From contig NC_087081.1 of NCBI RefSeq assembly GCF_026151205.1, forward strand, positions 13,536,340 to 13,600,339: DNA of 64,000 nucleotides, in the 5' to 3' direction. The translations under genes were made by a program, and so were the position numbers. Shown piece by piece: positions 23,301 to 33,319 of the stretch. Numbering within the stretch: position 1 is the first letter of the stretch; each line of letters opens with the position of its first letter. Under the pieces are notes generated by a model. It had not been told where the DNA came from. It did not search any database and worked only from the letters and a program-made list of their open reading frames with translations. This stretch comes from Bolinopsis microptera (taxonomy: Eukaryota; Ctenophora; Tentaculata; Lobata; Bolinopsidae).

Positions 23301-26300
23301 GGTACAAGATCTAGTTCTGTTCCATGTTCCTGTTCCTGTAGTGTGATCACACTCACACGTACTCCAGTCACCCCAAGTTGTAAGACCTCCATCAACTGTT
23401 TGACCTAAGATTAAAAGATTAAAGCACCAGCAAAGGAAATCTTTTACAATTGTAAATCGCATTTATAACATTTAAATTCGTTCATAGTTTTTTGGCATGT
23501 CTTGGATAAACGTATTGGTATGGGTAATATTTCACCATTAATCCTATAAATAGAAATGTTTTCAAACTCACAGCATTGGTTATCACATCTACCATTGTCC
23601 AATAAGTCTCCTACGCAATCACTGAATTTCATGATGTTTCATTATTCTTATTTTCCATATGAAGGGCCATAGACATTTGGATTTATTAATTACTGAGTTA
23701 AGGCAACAAAATTTTAAAAATAGCTTTGATATATCAGAGAATTAAAAAAAGAGAAATGAATACAAACAGTAAAACTACCTTCCATAACAGAAAGGTACCG
23801 GGTAGGTACAAGATCTAGTTCTGTTCCATGTTCCTGTTCCTGTAGTGTGATCACACTCACACGTACTCCAGTTTCCCCAAGTTGTAAGACCTCCATCAAC
23901 TGTTTGACCTAGGATTAAAGCATCAACAAAGGAAATTGTTGGACGTCATCGTTCTAAACTATTGTCTTCTAATTCGATGTTCGAACCATAAATTTAAATG
24001 AGATTTATCCGTTTAAATTTGTATCTTTTCCTTCGTTCTTCAAGTATATCACGAATACGGACACTGGGCAATTGTTTGAATACTAATTTTGTTAAGATTA
24101 CAAATGAGTAGTAACTCACAGATTTGACAAACGTCCTGGGTAATTTCATCATTAATATTATAAATAGATATGTTTTCAAACTCACAGCATTGTTCATCGC
24201 ATCTACCATTGTCCACTAGGTCTCCTTCACAATCACTGAATTGTATGGTATTATAAAAATGCCAAAAAGATTTTAAACAATGCTAACAACAAAGGAGTAA
24301 GAACACAATCAACTCCATCTTGGATGTTTTTATGAAAACAACCAACAAGAATTTGTTCTTTACCTTCCATAACAGAAAGGTGCCGGGTTGGTACAAGATC
24401 TAGTTCTGTTCCATGTTCCTGTTCCTGTAGTGTGATCACACTCACACGTACTCCAGTTTCCCCAAGTCGTAAGACCTCCATCAACTGTTTGACCTAGGAT
24501 TACAACATTATCAAAGGAAATTATTGAACATTTTCATCGTTTGAAACTTATTATGCTTTTTAATGAGATGTTCGAACTATAAATTGAAATGGAATTTAAC
24601 TGTTTGAATGTTTCTTATTTCCTTCGTTCTTTAGTATGTTTTGAAAACAGATACTGGGCAATTTTACCATCAATTGTTTGAATACAAATTTTGTCAAGAT
24701 CACAAAAGTAATAACAGTAGTGACTTACAGCATTGTTCATCGCATCTACCATTGTCCACTAGGTCTCCTTCGCAATCACTGAATTTTATGGTATTATAAA
24801 AATTCCAAAAAGATTTTAAACAATGCTAACAACAAAGGAGTAAGAACACAATCAACTCCATCTTGGATGTTTTTATGAAAACAACCAACAAGAATTTGTT
24901 CTTTACCTTCCATAACAGAAAGGTGCCGGGTTGGTACAAGATCTAATTCTGCTCCATGTTCCTGTTCCTGTAGTGTGATCACACTCACACGTACTCCAAT
25001 CACCCCAAGTCGTAAGACCTCCATCAACTGTTTGACCTAGGATTAAAGCATCAGCAAAGGAAATTGTTGAACATTTTCATCGTTTGAAACTTATTATGCT
25101 TTTTAATGAGATATTCGATCTATAAATTGAAATGGAATTTAACTGTTTGAATGTTTATTATTTCTTTCGTTCTTTAGTATGTTTTGAAAACAGATACTGG
25201 GCAATTTTACCATTAATTGTTTGAATACAAATTTTGTCAAGATCACAAAAGTAATAACAGTAGTGACTTACAGCATTGTTCATCGCATCTACCATTGTCC
25301 ACTAGGTCTCCTTCGCAATCACTGCATTTTATGGTATTTAAAAAAAATGCCAAAAAGATTTTAAACAATGCTAACAACAAAGGAGTAAAAACACAATCAA
25401 CTCCATCTTGGATGTTTTTATGAAAACAACCAACAAGAATTTGTTCTTTACCTTCCATAACAGAAAGGTGCCGGGTTGGTACAAGATCTAATTTTGCTCC
25501 ATGTTCCTGTTCCTGTAGTGTGATCACACTCACACGTACTCCAATCACCCCAAGTTGTAAGACCTCCATCAACTGTTTGACCTGTAATTCAGTTAGTCAT
25601 TGAATTCGGCTATACATTTAACATTTACTAAGTATACCAGACATAAACATCTTATGAAATAATTAAATGATCTTCACTCCTCGTGAACATTTATTTGATT
25701 ATACTTGTTATAGTGGAGAAAGCTACAGAAAATGTACAAGGATGATTTATGGTGTACAAAACTTTCAATAAGAGACTTACAGCACTGACTGTCACAACTT
25801 CCCGTATCCGTAACGCTCCCAACGCAAGAATTTCCATGACAAGAAGGAGAAGGACTGGTACAAGATCTGGATCTAGACCAAGTTCCTGTACCAAGAGCGT
25901 GGTTACAGGAACAGGTTCCCCAGCTACCCCAGTTAGAAAACCCTCCGTGCACTGTCATACAGCACTGACTGTCACAACTCCCTGACATTGAGGCAGATCC
26001 CAGACATGAACTGTGGGTTGAGAAGTCGTTGCTATTTTAATTCACTAAGGTCTTCAAAATTCTAATCAGATTTAACTTTATGTCACCATTATGGAAAGTT
26101 TTGAAATAATTAGGATAGTTCAAAGATGCTAACCTGCCACCACAAGAAGGAGCAGGACTGTTGCAAGATCTGGAGCGAGTCCAAGTACCAGTACCGGTGG
26201 CATGGTTACAGGAACAACTACTCCAACCGCCCCAACCAGACCAGGCTCCGTTAGTGATACGACAACACTGACTGTCACAACTTCCTGTATCCCTAACGCT

Positions 26301-28458
26301 CCCAACGCAAGAATTTCCATGACAAGAAGGAGAAGGACTGGTACAAGATCTGGATCTAGACCAAGTTCCTGTACCAAGAGCGTGGTTACAGGAACAGGTT
26401 CCCCAGCTACCCCAGTTAGAAAACCCTCCGTGCACTGTCATACAGCACTGACTGTCACAACTCCCTGACATTGAGGCAGATCCCAGACATGAACTGTGGG
26501 TTGAGAAGTCGTTGCTATTTTAATTCACTAAGGTCTTCAAAATTCTAATCAGATTTAACTTTATGTCACCATTATGGAAAGTTTTGAAATAATTAGGATA
26601 GTTCAAAGATGCTAACCTGCCACCACAAGAAGGAGCAGGACTGTTGCAAGATCTGGAGCGAGTCCAAGTACCAGTACCGGTGGCATGGTTACAGGAACAA
26701 CTGCTCCAACCGCCCCATCCAGACCAGGCTCCGTTAGTGATACGACAACACTGACTGTCACAACTTCCTGTATCCCTAACGCTCCCGACGCAAGAATTGC
26801 CACGACAAGAAGGAGAAGGGCTGGTACAAGATCTGGATCTAGACCAAGTTCCTGTACCAAGAGCGTGGTTACAGGAACAGGTTCCCCAGCTACCCCAGTT
26901 AGAAAACCCTCCGTGCACTGTCATACAGCACTGACTGTCACAACTCTCTGACATTGAGGCAGATCCCGGACATGAACTGTGGGTTGAGAAGTCGTTACGA
27001 TTTAATTCACTAAAGTCTTCAAATTTCTAATCAGATTAAACTTTATATCACCACCATGGAAAGTTTTGAAACAATTTAGATTTGAAGAACTTAGGATAAT
27101 TCAAAGATGCTAACCTGCCACCACAAGAAGGAGTAGGACTGTTGCAAGATCTGGACCGAGTCCAAGTACCAGTACCGGTGGCATGGTTACAGGAACAACT
27201 ACTCCAACCGCCCCATCCAGACCAGGCTCCGTTAGTGATACGACAACACTGACTGTCACAAGGTCCTGTATCCCTAACGCTCCCAACGCAAGAATTGCCA
27301 TGACAAGAAGGAGAAGGACTGGTACAAGATCTAGATCTAGACCAAGTTCCTGTACCAAGAGCGTGGTTACAGGAACAGGTTCCCCAGCTACCCCAGTTAG
27401 AAAATCCTCCGTGCACTGTCTTACAGCACTGACTGTCACAACTCCCTGACATTGAGGCGGATCCCGGACATGAACTGTGGGTTGAGAAGTCGTTAAGATT
27501 ATAATTCACTAAAGTCTTCAAACTTCTAATCAGATTAAACTTTAAATTTCACCATCATGGAACGTTTTGAAAAATGTTGATTTGAAGAACTTAAGATAGT
27601 TCAAAGATGCTAACCTGCCACCACAAGAAGGAGCAGGACTGTTGCAAGATCTGGAGCGAGTCCAAGTACCAGTACCGGTGGCATGGTTACAGGAACAACT
27701 ACTCCAACCGCCCCATCCAGACCAGGCTCCGTTAGTGATACGACAACACTGACTGTCACAACTTCCCGTCATAATGGACGAACCTGGACAACCGCTGTTG
27801 GATATTTTGGTTAACATCACCAATGCATTGATATTTCAGCAAAGGAATCTTTGGCTTCATTAGACCAAGTCACAAAGCATTTAGTTTTTAATGATTGAGG
27901 TACCAATGATATTTTTCTGCGTAGAAACATTATTCAATGATCGAATCGTTAACGATGAATTTTACCGAACCTGCCACCACAGTATGGAGTAGGACTGTTG
28001 CAGGATCTGGAGCGAGTCCAAGTACCAGTACCAGTAACATGGTTACAGGAACAACTGCTCCAACCACCCCAGCCACCCCATCCTCCATTCCTTGCATAGC
28101 CTAGGTGATCATATCAGATATTTCGATTTCATCAAATGACCGTATATAGATAATCTGCTAATTATTTTGATTAGGTTTTTAGCTTTTCAGGGATAAGCTA
28201 AACAGTGATCCTATCACCTATATACTCAATTCAAACGTTTCCCAACCGATCTTTAATATTCAATTATCAACGGTTTTATAAAGACAGTTTGCAATGTATA
28301 TGTTGGGATGATTTTAAATTAGGAGCAATAAAATTTGACATATCTACTGAGATTGGTTTGCACTTACATGATGGGGTCCTTCTTCGTCTTCTACGTCTTC
28401 TCCACGAGCCTACATCGACAACAAGGCAGAATAGAATTAACAAAATCCAAAGCCGCAT
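14162..28458 (-). CDS. Single-pass membrane protein with about 27 TSP1 repeats, 44 exons
   Basis: The gene is assembled from splice sites and phases. Exon 1 is 28368-28458. Six exons follow: 27971-28100, 27615-27794, 27115-27474, 26617-26976, 26134-26493 and 25781-26010. Then come 18 exon pairs and a terminal exon at 14162-14358. The coding lengths sum to 5145 nt, that is 1714 residues plus stop. The order is signal peptide, eight Arg, about 27 TSP1 repeats, TM helix, and a tail of about 20 residues. Repeats have the W-x-x-W-x-x-W motif (a known C-mannosylation consensus) and six or more Cys, but CSVTCG is replaced by C-(E/S)-C-(D/N)-H, so the usual O-fucosylation site is missing. The probable role is a cell-surface adhesion or recognition receptor; no enzyme domain is seen. 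Every module is class 1-1 or 2-2, so duplication keeps frame. I have not seen transcript data, and alternative exon use is likely. The family is certain; the exact exon set is strongly supported. Confidence 0.88.
14779..15101 (-). CDS. TSP1 repeat, last (divergent) exon pair
   Basis: The exons are 14978-15101 (124 nt) and 14779-14831 (53 nt). They encode CQTVDGIWSDWGNWSKCECD, then a shortened loop (GETETRNRTRTCNNPSPSCF), and RECEGDTVQNISCEGSCK. The pair is 6 nt shorter and 3 nt longer than the standard 130/50 exons, yet the phases are kept. It is the most divergent of the 18 pairs and directly precedes the TM exon. Confidence 0.85.
15237..16122. mobile_element. 886-bp hAT-like non-autonomous element in TSP1 gene intron
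   Basis: The left end CATCGATGGTAAATACGT and the inverted right end CAAGGATGGTAAATGCGT agree at 15 of 18 positions. A perfect 8-bp duplication TTTAGCAT flanks it (15229-15236 and 16123-16130). Those are hAT features. It sits in the intron between exons 15101 and 16218. The interior has a tRNA-Arg-like segment (15913-15985) and an open frame (15403-15684) that I do not recognise. No transposase is visible. Confidence 0.7.
15913..15985 (-). pseudogene. tRNA-Arg(CCG)-like sequence, degenerate
   Basis: The minus strand reads GTGGCCTAATTGGTTAA for the D arm, an anticodon loop CTCCGTA (CCG), then CAGCAGATTGCGAGTTCGAG with box B. This is close to animal tRNA-Arg(CCG). The acceptor arms GGAATCG and ATAGGAT do not pair and the anticodon stem has a mismatch, so a working tRNA is unlikely. 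It lies within the hAT-like element and could be a captured tRNA gene or a SINE head. Confidence 0.6.
16218..25581 (-). CDS. TSP1 exon-pair array: 17 repeats of 130 + 50 nt exons
   Basis: The 130-nt exons end (low coordinate) at 25452, 24907, 24364, 23779, 23275, 22873, 21472, 20959, 20452, 19936, 19418, 18925, 18418, 17928, 17421, 16929 and 16386. Each is followed by a 50-nt exon ending at 25272, 24729, 24186, 23572, 23117, 22523, 21287, 20766, 20250, 19732, 19242, 18732, 18242, 17735, 17259, 16715 and 16218. Each pair encodes about 60 residues: a segment like CQTVDGDWTDWGNWSTCECD, then HTTGTGTWNRTRSCTNPAPF and CYGR, then SDCEGEINNNGTCDDQCC. The NRT sequon sits in the 130-nt exon of 15 of these 17 (not in the two nearest 25 kb). 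Phases are 1 into the first exon, 2 between, 1 out. All donors begin GT and all acceptors end AG. Confidence 0.88.
16929..21601. repeat. Tandem array of about 490-520-bp units (exon pair plus introns)
   Basis: From about 17421 to 21088 the distance between successive 130-nt exons is 507, 490, 507, 493, 518, 516 and 507 bp. Both introns are also nearly identical among copies, for example the run TTTCGTAAAGGTCTGTTTAC in most units. The units at either end (16929, 21472) have diverged introns but near-identical 130-nt exons. This is a recent expansion by unequal crossing-over. Confidence 0.92.
22114..22335 (+). mobile_element. Second SINE copy, head missing or diverged, in TSP1 gene intron
   Basis: The body matches that of the SINE at 9379-9741: GCAGCAAAG(C/T)CTCGG, AAAGTATGG, TTAACCG, and the tail GTAAAATAAGT with (A/G)TCTAGAT. 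It lies in the intron between exons 22523 and 21601 and is antisense to the gene. The tRNA-like head is not recognisable. Confidence 0.75.
24186..25581. repeat. Tandem array of about 543-545-bp units
   Basis: The three exon pairs starting at 25581, 25036 and 24493 are spaced 545 and 543 bp apart and share long intron stretches, including the segment encoding an alternative-frame open reading frame. It is an independent duplication block within the same gene. Confidence 0.88.
25781..28100 (-). CDS. N-terminal TSP1 module: six exons, nine TSP1 cores
   Basis: Exons 27971-28100, 27615-27794, three of 360 nt (27115-27474, 26617-26976, 26134-26493) and 25781-26010. The type A core is GAWSGWGGWSSCSCNHATGT followed by GTWTRSRSCNSPAPSCGGR; type B is GGFSNWGSWGTCSCNHALGT then GTWSRSRSCTSPSPSC. 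Each is closed by GSCDSQCC. The 360-nt exons carry one B and one A core with no internal intron. Introns are phase 2 until the last, which is phase 1 and links to the paired-exon array. The 360-nt exons and their introns repeat at 498 and 483 bp and are nearly identical, so this block expanded very recently and separately from the downstream array. Confidence 0.88.
28368..28458 (-). CDS. Exon 1: signal peptide and eight arginines
   Basis: ATG 28456-28458 gives MRLWILLILFCLVVDVGSW, a clear signal peptide, then eight consecutive Arg and TPS. The exon ends in phase 1 at a consensus donor GTAAGT (28362-28367). The first C of the next exon completes the codon. A GTG and TTG lie in frame upstream, but ATG at 28458 is the natural start. 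The Arg run could be a furin-type site or a basic N-terminus after signal removal. Confidence 0.8.
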
Positions 28459-28621
28459 CACCAATCAGGTACGATTAGCGATTGATAACCTCAAAGTTAA
28501 GAAATAAAACGTGCACTATTTTCGATAAACTGCTGATTAAATCTCCGAGCTGAGAAACTAATAAATGCTTTACTTTTAGTATTTGATGTGTAATCTATAG
28601 TCATGGTATACCCTAAGAACA

Positions 28622-29073
28622 TGATCTTATCATGCCATTGTAGATCACAGACATTTCTTTGGATTCAACTTTCAAAATCCTGGATCACATGATACGAATT
28701 ATATCATGAATAACGTTTTCTAGAACGTTCCTGGTATGGTTGTACTTGGGCGTGAGCTCAAGTTGTCTGTTGAGTAAAGTGAAAATAAAAACACACAGGA
28801 AATATCAGTCTGCTGACCCAATTACCTAATACTCTGATCAAATAGTTGGAAGTTGGAACTATGCTCTATCGTGTATCTCGTGACATTTTTTTGGCGTTAA
28901 GTTTCACCAGAAAAATTATTTAATCATAATTTGTAGTACCGAGCACTATAATAACTTAGCTATATTCAACTAAAGTGCACAAATTATCATTAGCATTTGA
29001 GGTGTTCTAATTTCTATGACAATATTTTGTCTAACAGATTAATCAATTAGCTTCAAGCATAAACCAATGAAAG
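28622..29073. repeat. Left arm of inverted repeat flanking the UGT gene
   Basis: This stretch, just upstream of the TSP1 gene start, matches 31724-32238 in inverted orientation over most of its length with indels. Shared landmarks are GTAGATCACAGACATTTCTT, GAAATATCAGTCTGCTGA, GTAGTACCGAGCACTATAAT and AATATTTTGTCTAACAG. It probably contains the TSP1 gene's promoter. No open reading frame is shared. Confidence 0.85.
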
Positions 29074-29556
29074 CTCAGAATAATTTTTACTAATTAACAA
29101 ATTATCGAGCATTTTTAAAACAGTATTTTCATTCCCACTGCCTTAATAGACTTTCCAGAAAATAGGTTATGAATTGAAATGTATTTGCAGCATTGTTTCG
29201 AACGCTCTTTTTGTGTCGCAGAAAAGGGCTATTTACTAGTTTCTACGAACAATGTTCACCTTTGTCGGGTAAACCGACACGTGTGCTACCCGAATTCAAG
29301 GTAATCAATGATCAAACAAGAGTGAGAAACGTGTAGGTGCTGAAAACAAAGTAAAACATCTGAGAAACATATTCCTAGATTCCCACAACTCCAAAAATTG
29401 ATCTGCAATCTCATATTTCCAAATAAAATTGAATGCTACATAATCAATATTCCATTTATTCTTTCAACCTAAAAATCATAATTTACCCTTAAAATGTAAT
29501 TTAGTTTACCCATTACTTAAGTTAAATAATGGTTTTTAAATACAAGCCCAAATTAA

Positions 29557-31185
29557 TTACTCTCTTTTCTCTCTAACTATCCCGGTTCCTTGAGTCTTCT
29601 TAAAATAAGTCCACCCAAAATTAACCACCTTTTTTCCAATGGTCCACACGAAAATTAAAGCCGCTAGAAAAGCAACAAATATAGCTGCCAGAATGTCAAT
29701 ATTGTAAATCTCTACAGTAGTTTGTCGGCCGATCACTTCATTCCTCAAAAAGTTGAGATTCCCGAACTCCATTAGATGATTGCAATGAAAAACTAAATTA
29801 TCTCCCGGTGTGGCTGGATTTAGTAAAACAGCAGAGGACCCAGCGTGCAGACTTTCAATGTACTTCTTTTGATTCTCTAACATTTGTGTAACCATCTGCT
29901 CCAATGCCTCATGAGAGAAATCTTCTTTCAGCAGCATCTCTCCAAAATGATTCCTTTTGACGAGAAGAGAGTTGAAATACTGGTCGGTGAACAGTGGAAT
30001 GCACAACAAGGGTACTTTGTGAAGGACCGATTCGATCTTGGCATTGTTTCCACAGGAAGATACAAACAGCGATACAGTGGAGCTTGCTAGCAGCGCTCGC
30101 TGGGGGAGCCAGGATTTTGAGAGGACGTTTGCATGATTAGAGTATTCTACGTCACTGCGCACTATTATCACTGCATCATCTGATTTTTGTAGTGTCTCAA
30201 AGAATTCTTCCCCAAACATTGATTGGTAATGGTCGAGCGAAAAAGCTAAGGTTCCAAGATTTACGTAGATTATGTGCTTTCCTCGTTTCTTGGCTGATTC
30301 CACGAACTTTGATACGTCACTACCTAATGGTTCAGATGGATTCTTTAATCCTATTCCAGCTATGTTGAGAGAATTGGGCGCCCTTAAGTATGGAAAAGAT
30401 AAAGCCGGATGATCGTTCACTAGATACAGCTGAGTCATATTATCCAAATCAGTCAGTCCAATCAACCCTTCTTCCGCCAAATACCCAGCCATAATGTTCA
30501 TAATTCCAGGAACTAAATTAAAAACGAAACTTCCGAGCTCCACAAAGAGTTGAATTCTTTGCAAGAAAGTGGGAGGTATTGATCCCTGAATGTTGAGAAA
30601 CTGTGAAGCCTCACTGGTTAGAAGTGCTGGAAGGTTCTGCTCATGTTTCGCTCTCTGCTGGTCCACCACAGATATTGCTGTCACCAAGGGTATGCTGTGT
30701 TTTCGTGCTATCACCGCGATAGGGTGGAAGATGGTTTCCTCTACAACAACCAGATCAAATTGTGTGTTTTCCATCATACCCATCATTTCAACCCCGAAGA
30801 AATAATCAAATCGTAGTTTTATTTGTTTGAGAGTTTCTCCTAAGATCACCGAGTTTCCTGTTATGCTCCTGCTGATAAGTTTATCAGAAGAACCATCCAA
30901 AGCACCTGATTTCACCGCAACTTCATTCAAGTACTTCAAACCTCTGATATCCTGAGAAATATTGGTCGGCACCAGATACCGGATATTCCTGGGCACCGGA
31001 ATGTCTGGATCGTGAAGCAGAGCTAGGAAAGTCACATTATGTCCGGAATCAGCCAGAGTAGCTGCAATGTTTAGAAGGTAGGCGAAGTGTCCGCCTCTCC
31101 AGGGTGTTGTGACAAGGATGTTCTTTGTGAAGGAGCAAGTGGAGGAATGGTAGAGGGATAGCAGAAGTATTAATAGTGGCACCAT
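29557..31185 (-). CDS. UDP-glycosyltransferase (GT1 family), membrane-bound
   Basis: One open exon of 542 residues. A signal peptide (1-18) leads to a lumenal acceptor domain with the HF pair expected for the catalytic base (GGHFAYLLN, H33). The C-terminal donor domain contains VNLGTLAFS (308-316), WLPQRALL (359-366), and PLFTDQYFNS (397-406), the usual D-Q contact with the UDP sugar. A TM helix lies at about 496-516, and a basic tail ends REKRE; a dilysine-like KKTQ occurs at 529-532. In UGTs the reaction is transfer of a sugar from a UDP-sugar to small lipophilic acceptors in the ER lumen. The signature HGG is replaced by SSCG (376-379), so the residue that normally contacts the diphosphate is changed. 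Start ATG 31183-31185; the frame is intact. Substrate unknown. Confidence 0.88.
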   Translation of the reverse strand: MVPLLILLLSLYHSSTCSFTKNILVTTPWRGGHFAYLLNIAATLADSGHNVTFLALLHDPDIPVPRNIRYLVPTNISQDIRGLKYLNEVAVKSGALDGSSDKLISRSITGNSVILGETLKQIKLRFDYFFGVEMMGMMENTQFDLVVVEETIFHPIAVIARKHSIPLVTAISVVDQQRAKHEQNLPALLTSEASQFLNIQGSIPPTFLQRIQLFVELGSFVFNLVPGIMNIMAGYLAEEGLIGLTDLDNMTQLYLVNDHPALSFPYLRAPNSLNIAGIGLKNPSEPLGSDVSKFVESAKKRGKHIIYVNLGTLAFSLDHYQSMFGEEFFETLQKSDDAVIIVRSDVEYSNHANVLSKSWLPQRALLASSTVSLFVSSCGNNAKIESVLHKVPLLCIPLFTDQYFNSLLVKRNHFGEMLLKEDFSHEALEQMVTQMLENQKKYIESLHAGSSAVLLNPATPGDNLVFHCNHLMEFGNLNFLRNEVIGRQTTVEIYNIDILAAIFVAFLAALIFVWTIGKKVVNFGWTYFKKTQGTGIVREKRE

Positions 31186-31723
31186 CTTTCTAGGTAAAAG
31201 TAAATTTAATGTCAGTTCATGTAGAATTAGAATAATCCAAAAACGTATTCCTCCACAATAGATTGTCTCAATTCAATCTGGTTCATCGAGCTAAAACATG
31301 GCAAAATATAAATATTGGGGGGAAAATGCGTCGATAACTAATGCCATCGAGTGGTGAGAAATTAATATTCCACATCTAACCATAAATTAGATTAGAGTAA
31401 TAAGATAAGAGAAATTTTGGTATACAATTACAGTTTAAGCACTTAACTGTTAAAATTAAAGCAAGTAATAAATCATAGTTATGTAAATGTAATACCTTAT
31501 CGGACTTTATTTTAACAGACATTAATTGGACGCTGGATACCCTACCGTTCATTTTATCCGTTTATTCATCTCAATTCATCATCTATTTTCTGGAAAGTTT
31601 ATCAACCCAGTTGAAATGATAATACTGATCAAATGATCAAATAGAACTGGTTGGAGAAACATTAATCAGTTTATTAGTTAAATAGGTAATAAGTTAATAG
31701 GTTGCACGTTACTGTGATTCTGG

Positions 31724-32238
31724 CCTTTCATTGGTCGATGCTGGAAGCTGATTGATTAATCTTTGTCATGCCTGTTAGACAAAATATTTTCATAGAAATT
31801 AGAATACTTATTCCTTAACTTCAGATTCGATTGACAATTTATCTATTTCTGTTGAATATAGCTCTTCCGAAATTACTATCATACTGTCATGGTAAGTGAT
31901 TATAGTGCTCGGTACTACAAATGACTACAGCCTTATTTTCCTAGTGAAACTTAACTCCAAAAAACGTCACAACATACTCTGTATAGCATGATTCCAACCA
32001 TTTGATCAGAGTATTCATTAATTGAATCAGCAGACTGATATTTCTAACGTTTTTTATTTTAACTTTACTCAAGGGACAATTTGAGATCCCACCCAAGTAC
32101 AACAGGGTTATTGTAGAAAATGGTATTCATGGTATATTTTGTATTTTGAAATCATCATGTCACATGTGATTAAGGATCTTGAACTTTAAATCCAAAGAAA
32201 TGTCTGTGATCTACAATTATGGCACGATAAAGGATCAT
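31724..32238. repeat. Right arm of inverted repeat flanking the UGT gene
   Basis: Inverted partner of 28622-29073. If the left arm is the TSP1 gene promoter, this arm is a displaced copy pointing rightward, but no gene follows it within several kilobases. Confidence 0.85.
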
Positions 32239-33319
32239 CTTCGTAAAACCTTAATTTCATTAAATGACCATAAATACATTAATTAAATTATGTGTGTACA
32301 AAAATATCATCGGTGATACAGTTTTGCCCTCTGTAGAAACTAGAATATTTTTAATGGTATGTACATATAACAATTAATTGTTAGTAACCACGCTAGTAAA
32401 ATGCTTATTATTTGTAAAGATATGTGAAATACATTGTACAAATTATTAAACGAATCTGTTTCATTTTATCTAAATGTTATGAGCTTGTGTAGTATATAAT
32501 GCAGTAACACTTTTAATTATTAAATTGTATTTTTCTGACACAAATACTGGTGCCAGTTTGTTGGTTTTGGTTGAACTTAAAACTGATACATTATCCTAAA
32601 AAGAAGAGTTTCTATTAAACGCAACGTCAATATATGAGCACGCCGGAAGATGTGTTTATATGTTCATAAAAAACATATGTGTTTACATGTTTATAAAGAA
32701 ACATATGTGTTTATATGTTCATAAAAAACATATGTCTATACAGTTTACAAAAAACATATGTTGCAAATCAATTCCTCGTCAGACCTGACGGTCTCCTACG
32801 TCAGAAGCCTAATTGAAGAAATGTGGTGTTTATAACCCGCTATACGGGCTCAGTGCACATCCATCAGCAGCTGTGAATTGATTTAAGTTGGTTGTTGAAA
32901 AGTGAGGTGCTTCACACAAGTACATCGAGTTAGAACTGTCTGTCTGTTGGTCAGTGGACCGGCCAGTTCCACACCACTTTAGCCTTACTTATCTTTATTT
33001 TATCTTTACTTTATTATTTGGCAGGAAAACAGGGTCAGCGTTAAAAGGACCGGTCGGGTGATTTAACAATTCGTCAGAATGTGCTCACCTGTGGCTCATG
33101 GTAGGCTGCGATGGTTTTTGTGCACCATTTCATTTACTTTCAGCCCTTTTTTGTTTGTCATAGTTAACAGATGTTACTTTCCTCGAGTTTGTCAATCAGC
33201 GATCAGAAACCATGACTAAAAAATTAATTTTCATTTTCCAATATCCACCAAATCGTAACTCCCTGGCACCCTCGTTCTCGCACCATTTGTTACTTCTCCT
33301 CCGATTCCCTGCACTGTAC
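32239..33319. other. No gene seen; AT repeat at 32648-32765
   Basis: No coding sequence is supported. At 32648-32765 a unit of about 38-40 bp built on palindromic ACATATGT and TTTATATGTTCATAAA is repeated three to four times. Another sequence, from 32770 on, contains short inverted repeats but no known RNA motif. Confidence 0.5.

Noticed and set aside
23714-25572. Minus-strand frames starting MMEVL(R/Q)LG..RVSVITLQEQ
   Set aside because: They read the 130-nt exons in the wrong frame and run into introns; the TSP1 frame has the conserved Cys and Trp and correct splice phases.
25749-27449. Plus-strand frames of 78-88 residues rich in Thr, Arg, Ser and Pro
   Set aside because: They are antisense shadows of the TSP1 exons and recur only because the exons are repeated.
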